Below are positions 29,844 through 37,500 of a stretch of 37,500 nucleotides of DNA, one piece after another; within the stretch, counting starts at the first letter, position 1; each line of letters opens with the position of its first letter. The notes below the pieces were generated by a model that searched no databases, was not told the DNA's origin, and saw only the letters and a program-made list of their open reading frames with translations. A program made the position numbers and the translations under genes. The stretch is from Adiantum capillus-veneris (lineage: Eukaryota > Streptophyta > Polypodiopsida > Polypodiales > Pteridaceae). The stretch covers positions 1,681,001 through 1,718,500 of the forward strand of contig CM043967.1 in assembly GCA_014529385.2 (NCBI GenBank), read 5' to 3'.

Positions 29844-30237
29844 TTATTCATCGTTCACTTCTCTCCCAAAAGAATGAGTAAAGAAACTGAAGTTCATCAA
29901 GTACAATTCTCTGAGCCCTTCATTTATCAAAGTCGCTTTCTCGGCCCGGTAGTCAACCACGGTGTAGTTCTTGTGGTACCAAGGGATCCTGAGTAGAACG
30001 TCACTCGCGTGCCCTGAACACCCCTGTGATTGCAAACGAAGTTTGCCAATGCTCGGTGTAATGGCAACATCCCATCCGTGTGCCAATCGAACTACCTCCG
30101 CCTGTGGCATCAGTCTGTCGGGCATAATTCCAAATCGAGCCGCCAATTCCAAGTGAAAAGAAGTTGGCCTTGGCTCCTTCAAAAGAGCTTCTTGATCCTT
30201 CACTTTGCCCCAAAAGCGGCAAAGTTTGTACTTTCAT
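29844..30237 (-). pseudogene. Gypsy D protease region without catalytic motif
   Basis: Codons read KLCRFWGKVKDQEALLKEPR.., ..LELAARFGIMPDRL.., ..HGWDVAITPSIGKL.., ..IPWYHKNYTVVDY... The expected active-site D-[ST/P]-G-A is KEPRP, identical to C. The frame then continues to ..SFFTHSFGREVNDE and a stop. It should cut the Gag-Pol polyprotein, but as read it cannot. Confidence 0.75.
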
Positions 30238-30287
30238 TCATTAGATTCGGTGCAGGTCCCACGCCATGTGGTACCAGTTCTGCTTTT

Positions 30288-31863
30288 CTATTTTCCTTTT
30301 CTGCCACGTTCCTCAGCTGCTCTCGAACTCTCAGGCTTGTCGTCGTCTTTATCATTTTGTTCTTTCTGTGTCTTTTTAGGGCACTTCGCGGAGATATGTC
30401 TCTGTTCCCCGCATCCAAAGCACTTCCCCTCTCTGATGAAGCGAGCTCTCTCCTCAGGAGTAAGCTTGGGTTGTGCATCCTTTTTCTCTGGGTTGCTATT
30501 TTTCTTTCTACTTTCATTCCCAGAAGTCTGTTCGGCTCGTTGTGTCATGGCCTCATGTGTGGGGTAGGTCAGACTGCCAGAGTGAATGGCAAAGCCCCGC
30601 TTCGCACGACTCATCAACTCCTGAATAGAAACTGACTTCTGTTCCAAGCAGTGATCTCGGATCTCTGTAGGTAGACCCAAGGGGAACCGCTCAATCTGTT
30701 CTCTGAACGAGATCTTCTTGAATGAAGAGGCGGGTAGAAAAGAGCTCGAGAATCTTTCACAGTAAGCATTGATTGTATCTTTCTTGGTCATCTGAAGATG
30801 GTTCGAAGCAGCTCGTATATCTCGTTCATATTCTTGCGTCAACCAAGAAGAAATAAAAAGCTTCTTATATTTCAGCCATTTAACTGGCGGTCTTGTTTAA
30901 AAGAAGCGTGGACCACCAAGTATGAGCATTCCCCTTACAGTAAGAGGTAGCTCTCCTAATCTTGGAGTGCTTTGAATAGCGTCCTCCTGCGAAAGCGATG
31001 TCAAACTACTGTATAAAAGACAAAGCCTTCGAAGCATCTGAGTATTCTGAAAAAGCATCAAACTTGATCGAGTGGCCACCTTCCTTAAACTCTCGGACTT
31101 TCTTGCTTTTATCTTCGAGAAAGTCATATTGTTTGGCTTTGTAAAAATTCTTCTTGTTCGCTTAAAAGTTTCCATCATCGGAATCTGAGCTGTCTGTAGA
31201 CGAGTCCTCAGTAGAACTGTTAGTCTCTAGGCGAGATGTAGCCTTCTTTGCCTTTTTCTTGCCTTTTCCGAAGCTTTGTTTCTTGCTTTGCTTTTTACCT
31301 TTTCTGTCTTCTTCGCTCAAATCTGAAGAGCTAGAAGATTTGTCAGATGAAGAAGAAGAAGAAGAAGAAGAAGAACTGGGTACTCCTTCAAATCGAACAC
31401 GCTTCTTCCGTTTCTTTGCCTTGTTAAAAGTCGACTGACGACCCAAATATCCCGGGAAGTCAGTGCTTTTTTTCTTCTTTTTGCCGTGCTTGTTGGATTT
31501 CTTTTGCGCGTCAAAAAGCTGAGCAATCTGTGCATCAACCACCTCTTGTAATTCCTTCTCGGAGTACTGTTTGTGATCAGAAGGTTTCTTGAGAGCGGGT
31601 TTCAGGGGTGGTGTAGTGGTTTTCTGCCACTGTGCATGTAGTTCCTGAAAAGAAGTCTCGCTCATATATTTTGCCAATTTCGGATCCTTTGCAAAACTGA
31701 GCATCATCTTTGTTGCATCGCCGATCAATTCACGACGCTTCATCTCTCTTTGCTCCGCCTGAGTAGGCCGAGGCGAGCCATACTCTCTGTCAGAATCTTC
31801 GTTGTGATCCCTGCCCGCAACTCTAGATGCAGAGGGAGTCGACTGATCCTTGCGTGAAGCCAT
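30288..31863 (-). pseudogene. Gypsy D gag (capsid + zinc knuckle), frameshifted
   Basis: The likely start is the ATG at 31863 (MASRKDQSTPSAS..); the frame is open further upstream into the PBS and LTR, but A and C support this start. An N-terminal acidic region is followed by ..KRRELIGDATKMMLSFAKDP.., a KK-rich block, polyserine (about 31346-31373), a basic K/S segment, and a stop at 31162-31164. The capsid codons continue in frame and after a shift near 30890 (..LTQEYERDIRAASNHLQ.., ..EQIERFPLGLPTEIRDH..). The knuckle reads CFGCGEQRHISAKC. Length and order match A. Confidence 0.9.
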
Positions 31864-31921
31864 AGGTGCCGCGGGAAAAGAAATTGGGGATTGGATTTCG
31901 TGTAGAAGAGAAATCGGCCGT

Positions 31922-31933
31922 GCTCTGATACCA
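31922..31933 (-). promoter_or_regulatory. Primer binding site of element D
   Basis: The minus strand reads TGGTATCAGAGC, an exact initiator-Met PBS, one base inside the 5' LTR. Confidence 0.95.
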
Positions 31934-31934
31934 C

Positions 31935-32495
31935 TGTAACAGACTTGGACACTCCAAGTCAAGAATCAATCGCGATAGCACCAAATAACCACTTCAAAAC
32001 AATTCACATATCACAGTAGATTTACACTGGCCCGGTGGAGTTCCGTGCCTAGAGATATTGGCCCCAAAGACTGGCGCCCCTTTCGGTAGTTCTTTTTGTA
32101 TTAATCAGTTCAAAGTACAAGAGAGTGGCTCGGGTTTCACTCTTAGACTCTGCGTCTAGATGCTCTGAGAAGTGAGGCCCTCACCACCAATTTAAAGGTT
32201 ACAAGGGATGCCCAAAACCAGAGCCCCAAAAGCTTTAAAGCTAAAGCAGATTCTCTTTCTCTATCTCAAGAGAGGGCAAATTAAAGCAATTCAACTCTCT
32301 CTCTATCTCCAAATCCTGCGTAGCAAAAAGCCAGCAGATTTGCGTCGCTAAAAAAAAAAACATTTTTTTTTTGGCCGCCTCCGCGATTTCCGGAAATTAG
32401 GGTTTTTGGCAGAAATTAGGGTTTGCAAGAATTTTAGGGTTTCTGGCAGAAATTAGGGTTTCTGCTGTCCATAGCCACGTCATCACTTTGTGACA
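31935..32495 (-). repeat. 5' LTR of element D, 561 bp
   Basis: Plus-strand TGTAACAG.. to ..TTTGTGACA; same length as the 3' LTR. It has four TTAGGGTTT telo boxes at 32397, 32416, 32434 and 32453. It is followed by the CTATG target duplication (32496-32500). Confidence 0.95.
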
Positions 32496-32722
32496 CTATG
32501 CTCCAACACGAAATCCCAGCATATGTTGTGGGTACGCCACGCCTCTGTGTTAAGTTGTAACAAATAGTAGAAATTAGAGTTACCTCATCGTACAACTTAC
32601 CCTTCCTGTGTGCAACTGAACGTCGGCTTCCATACAACTCTGGGAAGGGGGTAGAGTGTAGTGGCGAGGGTGAGAGGGTCACAACCTTAGGGTCCCGGGA
32701 ATTTTTTTTGCTCTGATACCAT

Positions 32723-33160
32723 TGTAAGGATTCTACTTAATTAAGTACATAAACTCATGATTAAGACTCAAGAAACTTGAACTGAACTCTAAAACAAGAC
32801 TCAGAAAACTCTGTGTTTGATTGAGTGATGATTAAATGCCTGAAACTAAGTACAATAGGCTCCTTATATAGGAGACGACGAGACACAAATGAAAAGACAC
32901 GTCTCCCGGTGAAGAGACATGACTTTAGACGTAAAGACACATCCTTTCGGCTAAGAGTTGCAACCATTAGGCGAAGAGTCGCACCCGTAGAGCAAAGGGG
33001 TGTGACCAGTCGTCGAAGGAGTGCGGCTTTTGGCAAAGAGACACGTCTTTTGGGCGAAGGGGTGTGATCATCCAAGCGCAGGGGTCCTCCTTGGCATGAC
33101 ACTTTGCCTATCTGCAACTAGGAGTAGATGTAATACTACCACATAGTCACAATTGTGACA
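32723..33160 (-). repeat. 5' LTR of element F, 438 bp, with a U3 repeat array
   Basis: On the minus strand it starts TGTCACAATTGTGAC and ends ..TCCTTACA. A TATATAAGG box (complement of 32863-32871) lies just downstream of the degenerate 21-bp array at 32892-33078. Confidence 0.8.
32892..33078 (-). repeat. Degenerate ~21-bp tandem array in the F LTR
   Basis: Nine units of 19-22 bp can be aligned. Most begin AAGAG or AAAGA and several end in GGCG or GGC. Examples are AAGAGACATGACTTT-, AAGAGTCGCACCCG- and AAAGAGACACGTCTT-type units. The array ends about 20 bp upstream of the TATA box in the direction of transcription. Confidence 0.75.
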
Positions 33161-33162
33161 CC

Positions 33163-34120
33163 CTCCCGAGCGGCCGGGGGACCATCGCATTGAAATCACG
33201 GAGAAGGCACAGCCAGTTAGTAAGGCTCCCTACCGTTTGAACAAGACTCAGGAAGAAGAGTTAGAGCGGCAACTCACGGAGTTGGTGGCCAGAGGATTCA
33301 TACGTCCTAGTGTAAGTCCTTTTGCTGCTTCTATTTTGTTTTTCCACAAGAAGGATGGTTCGTCTCGTTTGTGTGTTGATTACAGGGCATTGAACAAGAT
33401 GACCATCAAGAACAAGTTTTCAATGCCTCGCATTGAGTATATCCTCGATAGGCTCAATAGGGCAAAGTTTTTCAGTAAGGTCGATCTCAAAAGTGGATAC
33501 CATTAGGCAAGGGTATTCAAAGGCGACATTTACAAGACCCCTACAGAGCGAGGGCAATGGGAGTATGCGTTTTTTGGATTGACAGGTGCCGTGGCTACGT
33601 TTAACCGTCTCATGGTAGGCCGTTTTGGCGATATGGTTGGTGTATGTGTTTTCATCTTTCTAGATGATATTCTCATTTTTTCTGCATCGTGGGAACAACA
33701 TGAAAAGGATGTAGAAAGGGTATTAACCCATTTGGATGAGTGTTAGTTGTACATTGCAGCTAAGAAATCTGAGTTTTTTCTCACCGAAGTTACTTATCTA
33801 GGTTATATCATTTCTGCAGAAGGCATCAAGTTAGACCCCGCGGAGGTGGAACTTGTACATAATTGGGATTTGCCCAAGACTGCATATGGTGTGCGTTCTT
33901 TTCTTGGTTTATGTCAAGCATATAGTTCGCACATAAAGAATTTTGCACGCATTGCCGCACCCATGACAAATGTTTTGAAAGGGGTAAAGAATCGCCGACA
34001 GCGTGTGGATTTGCCCAAAGCAGCCATTGAGGCTTTCGTAGCTCTCAAGGTTGCAGTGACAGAAGCACCGTGTCTTGTCCTTGCCTTTTGATGACCCCTT
34101 TGAAGTATAGATGGTGCGAG
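33163..34120 (+). pseudogene. Gypsy E reverse transcriptase and connection
   Basis: APYRLNKTQEEELERQLTEL, FFHKKDGSSRLCVDYRALNK, KVDLKSGYH, stop (33505), then ..DIYKTP.., ..ATFNRLM.., FLDDILIFS (catalytic Asp pair), another stop at 33744, then ..[20 protein letters not shown].., SFLGLCQAYSSHIKNFA and the start of RNase H at ..TEAPCLVLAF. The frame ends at TGA 34089-34091, and after a few more codons is cut by the MITE at 34121. Confidence 0.9.
34113..34120 (+). repeat. Left target-site duplication of the MITE (GGTGCGAG)
   Basis: GGTGCGAG at 34113-34120 is repeated exactly at 34274-34281 on the other side of the 153-bp insert. Confidence 0.95.
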
Positions 34121-34273
34121 CATAGTCACAAGGGACGCATTCCGGGACGGGGGAACGGGGGACGGGGGACGGGGCTGAAATGGATTTTTAGTGTAAAAAA
34201 GAGAGCGGGACGGTAAGTGGGGACGGAAAAGTGGGGACGGGAAGCCCGAAAAAGGGCGTCCCCTGTTACTATG
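34121..34273. mobile_element. hAT-type MITE, 153 bp
   Basis: The ends read CATAGTCACAAGGGACGC and, inverted, CATAGTAACAGGGGACGC (16 of 18 match). It is flanked by a perfect 8-bp target duplication, the hallmark length of hAT transposons. The interior is G-rich on the plus strand with GGGGACGG repeats and has no coding capacity. It is inserted between the RT connection and the RNase H of E, at the F.V.xxAS codons. It would need a hAT transposase from elsewhere to move. Confidence 0.93.
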
Positions 34274-34723
34274 GGTGCGAGCAATGTCGCCATAGGCGCT
34301 GTGCTTCAACAGCATGGCCGTCCAGTTGCATTCCTTAGTCGGAAGCTCAATAGTGCAGAAAAGAACTATTCAGTTTATGATAAAGAACTTTTGTCTATCA
34401 TTCACTCTCTTAAGCATTGGAAGCATTTTTTGTATAGTAGAGAGCTCACAATTCGCACTGATCACCAAGCCCTCAAGTGGCTCGAGTCTATGTCTAGTGC
34501 ACATTGGAGTGATTGCCAAGCACGGTGGTCACAATTTTTTGAGCAATTTGGAGGTTTGATTGAGTACGTGCCTGGAAAAGCTAATCTTGTTGCAGATGCG
34601 TTAAGTCGCAAAGGAAAGATCCTGGCTTTGGAGTCAAGATTCACAGTTTCTCTTCAGGGCATGTCTTTCGACAGTACGAAGAACCAGTACGCAGATTCCG
34701 AGTTTGGTAAGAAATGGTTGTAG
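34274..34723 (+). pseudogene. Gypsy E RNase H
   Basis: MGASNVAIGAVLQQHGRPVA, YSVYDKELLSIIHSLKHWKH, LTIRTDHQALKWL, ..[17 protein letters not shown]. The strand-degrading domain is open for 150 codons after the MITE, ending at a TAG (34721). The usual first Asp (D/T-D-A-S) reads M-G-A-S here, next to the target duplication. Confidence 0.9.
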
Positions 34724-35589
34724 GCTCTTGCTTCCCACGGGCCTAGCAACTATCTCATTCGTGAAGGTTTGTTGTATTTTCGTCACCATCTATGTGTGTT
34801 GCCCTCTCTCAAGACAACCATATTGCACGATGCACATGACTCTCTCAAGGGTGGACAGAGGGGAATGAACACCACTCTGAAAAAAATAGAAAGATTCTTT
34901 TATTGGCCTAAAATGCGAAAGGATGTGTTTTGTTATGTCACACAGTGCACTATTTGTCAAAAGGTAAAAGCTCTTTGGGATAAGCAGCAAGGCTTCTTGC
35001 TTCAACTGCCCATTCCCGATGGACCTTTTCAAGATATTTCCTTATGTTTGACAATTATTGACCGTTTCAGCAAGTTTTGTATGTTGATTCCTTGTAAGGC
35101 CACAGTTATCGCATAAGATGTAGCACGGTTGTTCATAAAGCATTGGTACCCCCTCTGTGGTTGGCCAAAGTCAATTGTTTTAGATAGGGATGTTAAGTTC
35201 ACGTCCAATTTTTGGCACGCACTCTTTGAAAATTTTGGTACTACGTTGAATTTTTTATCGGTTTTTCATCCACAATCAGATGGTGAGACAGAGATTTACA
35301 ATCATATGGCTTTTGATATTTTGAATCAAATGCCTGATGCCAATGTGAAAGTCAGTCGTTGGATGAGATTTCTGAGAGTGTGAAGCTTCGGCTAAGCAAG
35401 GCTCAGAAGTCTTCCTCACGACATGCTAACAAGCATCGTCAGGATGTTTCTGTCAAGGAAGGGGATTGGGTATATTTAAAGATCATGAAGCAACGTCTTA
35501 AGCAAGTTGGAAAGAAGTGTCCTAATCATTGCACTCTCTCACTAAAGGAACGGAAGGCTCTCCCTTCCGTAAGTAAAAGGAACCCTTGA
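34724..35589 (+). pseudogene. Gypsy E integrase
   Basis: The zinc-binding part reads HDAHDSLKGGQRGMNTTLKK.. ..CTICQKVKALWDKQQG. The core is IIDRFSKFCMLIPCK, stop (35114), VLDRDVKFTSNFWHALFENF, ..FHPQSDGETEIYN. The segment that normally carries the first catalytic Asp (MDF..GLP type) before IIDRFSKF is missing. After ..VSRWMRF the frame changes to ..VSVKEGDWVYLKIMKQRLKQ, the usual start of the integrase C-terminal region, and then loses similarity. Not functional. Confidence 0.88.
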
Positions 35590-35639
35590 GCTCAGTTCAG
35601 AACACTCATCTTGAACAAAGTTCAACATTCACTTCCGCT

Positions 35640-36190
35640 GCACCTTACAAATTACATCAGTCAATTTACCATTGATAGAGATTCTAGCAAAAGCATTACG
35701 AAATAGAACATGCACAAATTTAATGAATCTTTTGCCCGGCACCATGTCATATGTCATATGTTTTATCAAAATCCACTTTGAAGAAAAACAAATCCTATCC
35801 ATTCTCTGCAGCATGTTCCATGCCTTGCATTGCATCTAGAATAAATCTGCCTCTAATAAACCTTTTTGCTCTTGAAGGATAAAGTCAGACATAAGAGGGC
35901 TAAGTCTCCTAGCTAAGGAGAGGGCAAAAACTTTATAAATAGAAGTCAGACATGTAATGGGTCTCCAATTACTGAGTTCCTCCCTGCTAGCTAGTTTTTT
36001 ATGGATAAGTTTAACTACACCGGTATTTATACAAGTAGGAAGAGCTCCTTTTCTAACAGCTTCTTGCCACACCAAGAGAAGATAAGAGGCAATAAAATCT
36101 TTGTATTGTGTATAGAATTCATTGGGAATGCCATCTAGTCCAGGAGATTTACCGGTCTTGAGGTTACAAATAGTTTCTTTAATCTCCCCA
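35640..36190 (-). pseudogene. LINE ORF2 reverse transcriptase, N-terminal half
   Basis: KTGKSPGLDGIPNEFY opens the RT. NTGVVKLIHKKLASREELSN then WRPITCLTSIYKVFALSLAR and LSPLMSDFILQEQKG are the classic L1-type RT fingers motifs. A stop at 35836 follows, then the ..KTYDMV-like first Asp region (read as ILIKHMTYDMV) and ..FVHVLFRNAFARISINGKLT. It ends before the catalytic Asp pair. Confidence 0.92.
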
Positions 36191-36657
36191 AGAGAGAGAT
36201 GGGCTGGTCCAGGAAGTGTGCTATATTGAGAGCCACAGTCTTCCTTCTGACTTGAGCTATGTATGCTCTAGCCTCTTACATTGCCCTTTCTCTCTTTGGG
36301 AGACGAGTGAAAATATTTGTAAAAAACTCATGGACTATTTGGGTGTTGTCTTTATGAGACTTAGCGAAATTACTAGTGCTGTCTTTCAAAAAGGGGATGA
36401 AGTCTTTGGAATTTTTCTTCTTCAGTAAATCATACATGGCCTTAGTAGGCTTGTCTATTTTACCAACCCAGAATTCTCTAGTGAAAGCAAGGGCACTCTT
36501 AGCCTCAAGGAGCTCTTCTTGCTTGAGAGAAGCTCAGTTCTAAAAGTCTAGCAGGGGGAGTCAGATTTGGAAAGAGATTTTTCTAGCTGGAGAATCTCAC
36601 CATTTATCATCATTCTTCGTTTAACCCTAATGTCCTTAGCTAGCCTCTTATATCTGG

Positions 36658-37449
36658 TCAAGGTAGTTTGTATCTCTTTGACGGAGTTCTCCCAAGCTTT
36701 GGCAGGAGAGGCTGGGCAAAATTGCTTTCAAGTATACATTGCACTTTCTTTCTGACACTAGCTATGCCAAACAAAGATTGATCAAGGTGAGGCCAACCAG
36801 CCTTGTAAACATTCTTAGATCTCAAAAAATCAAACAGAGGTTTATGATCAGAAAGCAGATTGGATGAGTCAGACCTGCATTTAACTAGCCAGTGTTCCTG
36901 CAACACATTTGCTGACATATATATTCTCTCAAGTCTAGCAGATCTGTAGCATGCACCTATTTGCTTATTGCTCCAGGTGTAACCAGAATCATCAGACACA
37001 TCTATCAGATTTAAGGTGTCAACCATGTCTATCCATTGAACTTTTTCATTACCAGAGATTATCTGTCCTTGGGAGTTAGCTCTGTCTACATATTGAAGTC
37101 TCCTGTTATAACAATGTTGCTAGAAAGATTGACCAGCTCCTGCCAACAGAAAGCTCTGTTTGAAATGGAATTAGGAGCATACAAACTAACCACAGTATAG
37201 CTGATGGGCTCTGAGAAGGTCACTGCTACCCAGGTCCCAAAAGCCTTTTTTAGAATACTGCACCTTGGTAATCAGGTTTACCCATTTGCAAGAAATTCCA
37301 ATAGCTGCACCTCCTCTTCCTGCATAGTGGTTAGTGCTGTGCCGCTGATAGCCAGAACCAATCCTTTTAAGATTGTTATCAAGGTCATTACTTTTAACCT
37401 TTATTTCTTGCAGACAAATGAAATCAGGGAGCAATGACAGATCATGCAT
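36658..37449 (-). pseudogene. LINE ORF2 AP-type endonuclease
   Basis: DFICLQEIKVK at the N-terminus is the LQE(T/I)K metal-binding motif. GYTWSN and SDHKPLF near the C-terminus are the usual late motifs of the exonuclease-endonuclease-phosphatase fold. Between 37186 and 37026 the reading frame changes and has stops, so the enzyme is dead. It would nick the target DNA to start reverse transcription. Confidence 0.88.
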
Positions 37450-37500
37450 CCACCTTTGATTACTAAGGGTCTGTAGGGTCTATAAGACCCTTACAGTTGA

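Larger units (their letters stand above)
20478..32495 (-). mobile_element. Gypsy element D: full-length, defective, carrying nested element C
   Basis: It is bounded by two 561-bp LTRs (31935-32495 is 5', 20478-21038 is 3') with TG..CA ends and a perfect 5-bp target duplication CTATG (20473-20477 and 32496-32500). D's own length without C and its duplicated target is about 6.43 kb. Minus-strand order: 5' LTR, PBS, gag, protease remnant, RT, RNase H, integrase, chromodomain-like tail, 3' UTR, PPT, 3' LTR. The integrase-before-tail order and the chromodomain-like end indicate a chromovirus-type Ty3/gypsy. Stops, frameshifts and deletions affect gag, RT, RNase H and integrase, so it is not autonomous. 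Its LTRs differ at about 12 of the first 290 bp by eye (mostly transitions), so it is old. Confidence 0.95.
32501..33160 (-). mobile_element. Element F, 5' LTR and leader (right of D)
   Basis: LTR 32723-33160 (438 bp), initiator-Met PBS TGGTATCAGAGC (complement of 32710-32721), then interior sequence 32709-32501 that is cut by D and resumes at 20472. Minus orientation. The interior frame from 32682 stays open to the D junction. F's outer LTR end at 33160 abuts pol codons of element E, so F appears to have inserted into E. F's other LTR is not in the window. Confidence 0.8.
33161..35589 (+). mobile_element. Gypsy element E: pol remnant, 5' cut by F, interrupted by a MITE
   Basis: A pol fragment from the PR-RT linker (PPERPGDHRIEI) to the integrase C-terminal region. 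It belongs to a different gypsy lineage from A/C/D, as judged by its RT and RNase H wording. No LTR, gag or protease is present. The 5' edge coincides with F's LTR end. The 3' edge loses similarity at about 35525-35589, shortly before LINE sequence. Several stops and frame changes show long decay. Confidence 0.9.
35633..37500 (-). mobile_element. LINE (L1-type) ORF2: endonuclease and N-terminal RT, 3' part missing
   Basis: Minus strand, running in from beyond 37500. The endonuclease starts DFICLQEIKVK (catalytic Glu), continues through ..GRGGAAIGIS.., ..VVSLYAPNS.. and ..VITGDFN-type codons, then GYTWSNKQIG.. and LLSDHKPLFDFL (SDH motif). The RT follows after a broken linker. Sequence stops at about 35633, just before the RGVRQGCPLSP and YADD region, with gypsy E beyond. 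Multiple stops. Together the two activities perform target-primed reverse transcription in intact elements. Confidence 0.9.

Noticed and set aside
33142-33152. CATAGTCACAA at the F LTR end matches the MITE terminus
   Set aside because: Only 11 bases match and there is no inverted partner or 8-bp duplication there; probably coincidence.
1-37500. CRISPR arrays, tRNA or rRNA genes, bacterial operons
   Set aside because: No regularly spaced identical repeats with unique spacers, no cloverleaf-like sequence and no rRNA blocks were seen; the content is that of plant nuclear repeats.

Overview
The window looks like nuclear intergenic DNA from a large, repeat-rich plant genome. The organism is inferred, not proven. 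Support comes from Ty3/gypsy and Ty1/copia LTR elements primed by initiator-Met tRNA, plant-type LINEs, a hAT MITE, a short TRIM-like element, and a fragment that looks like a Penelope-type reverse transcriptase. The last is rare in plants but has been reported from conifers, so a gymnosperm is my best guess. I found no intact host gene, rRNA, tRNA or CRISPR array. Almost every coding stretch is a broken transposon gene.

Layout. Local labels A to F are mine. (1) 1-14.78 kb is AT-rich old repeat DNA. It holds a DUF4283-like LINE ORF1 fragment (1000-1371, -), a decayed gag-like coding tract (about 3.5-6.25 kb, +), a TRIM-like element with 145-bp direct repeats (6456-8200), several tandem duplications and microsatellites, and a Penelope-like RT fragment (11158-11872, +). 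(2) 14784-15940 (-) is a 5'-truncated LINE 3' end with a zf-RVT domain and poly(A). It abuts a copia remnant (about 15940-17180, -), which is joined in the same orientation to the LTR-gag half of gypsy element A (17188-19388, -). (3) 19389-33160 is a nest. Element F (-) carries D (-, 20478-32495, TSD CTATG). D carries C (+, 21263-26843, TSD CTAGC/TTAGC). C and D belong to one gypsy family with a chromodomain-like tail. (4) 33161-35589 (+) is the pol of a different gypsy element, E, interrupted by a 153-bp hAT MITE with a perfect 8-bp TSD. F's outer LTR edge lies inside E's pol frame. (5) 35633-37500 (-) is the endonuclease and partial RT of a LINE.

How the parts relate. Inferred order: E and the LINEs are oldest. 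F inserted into E and was later hit by A and by D. C then inserted into D in the opposite orientation. C and D share the same internal integrase deletion with identical breakpoints and the same protease lacking its catalytic motif, yet each has its own TSD. This suggests the family kept moving after it became defective, presumably using proteins supplied in trans. The C/D head-to-head arrangement also makes inverted-repeat arms of about 3.3 kb that could give hairpin RNA if transcribed through.
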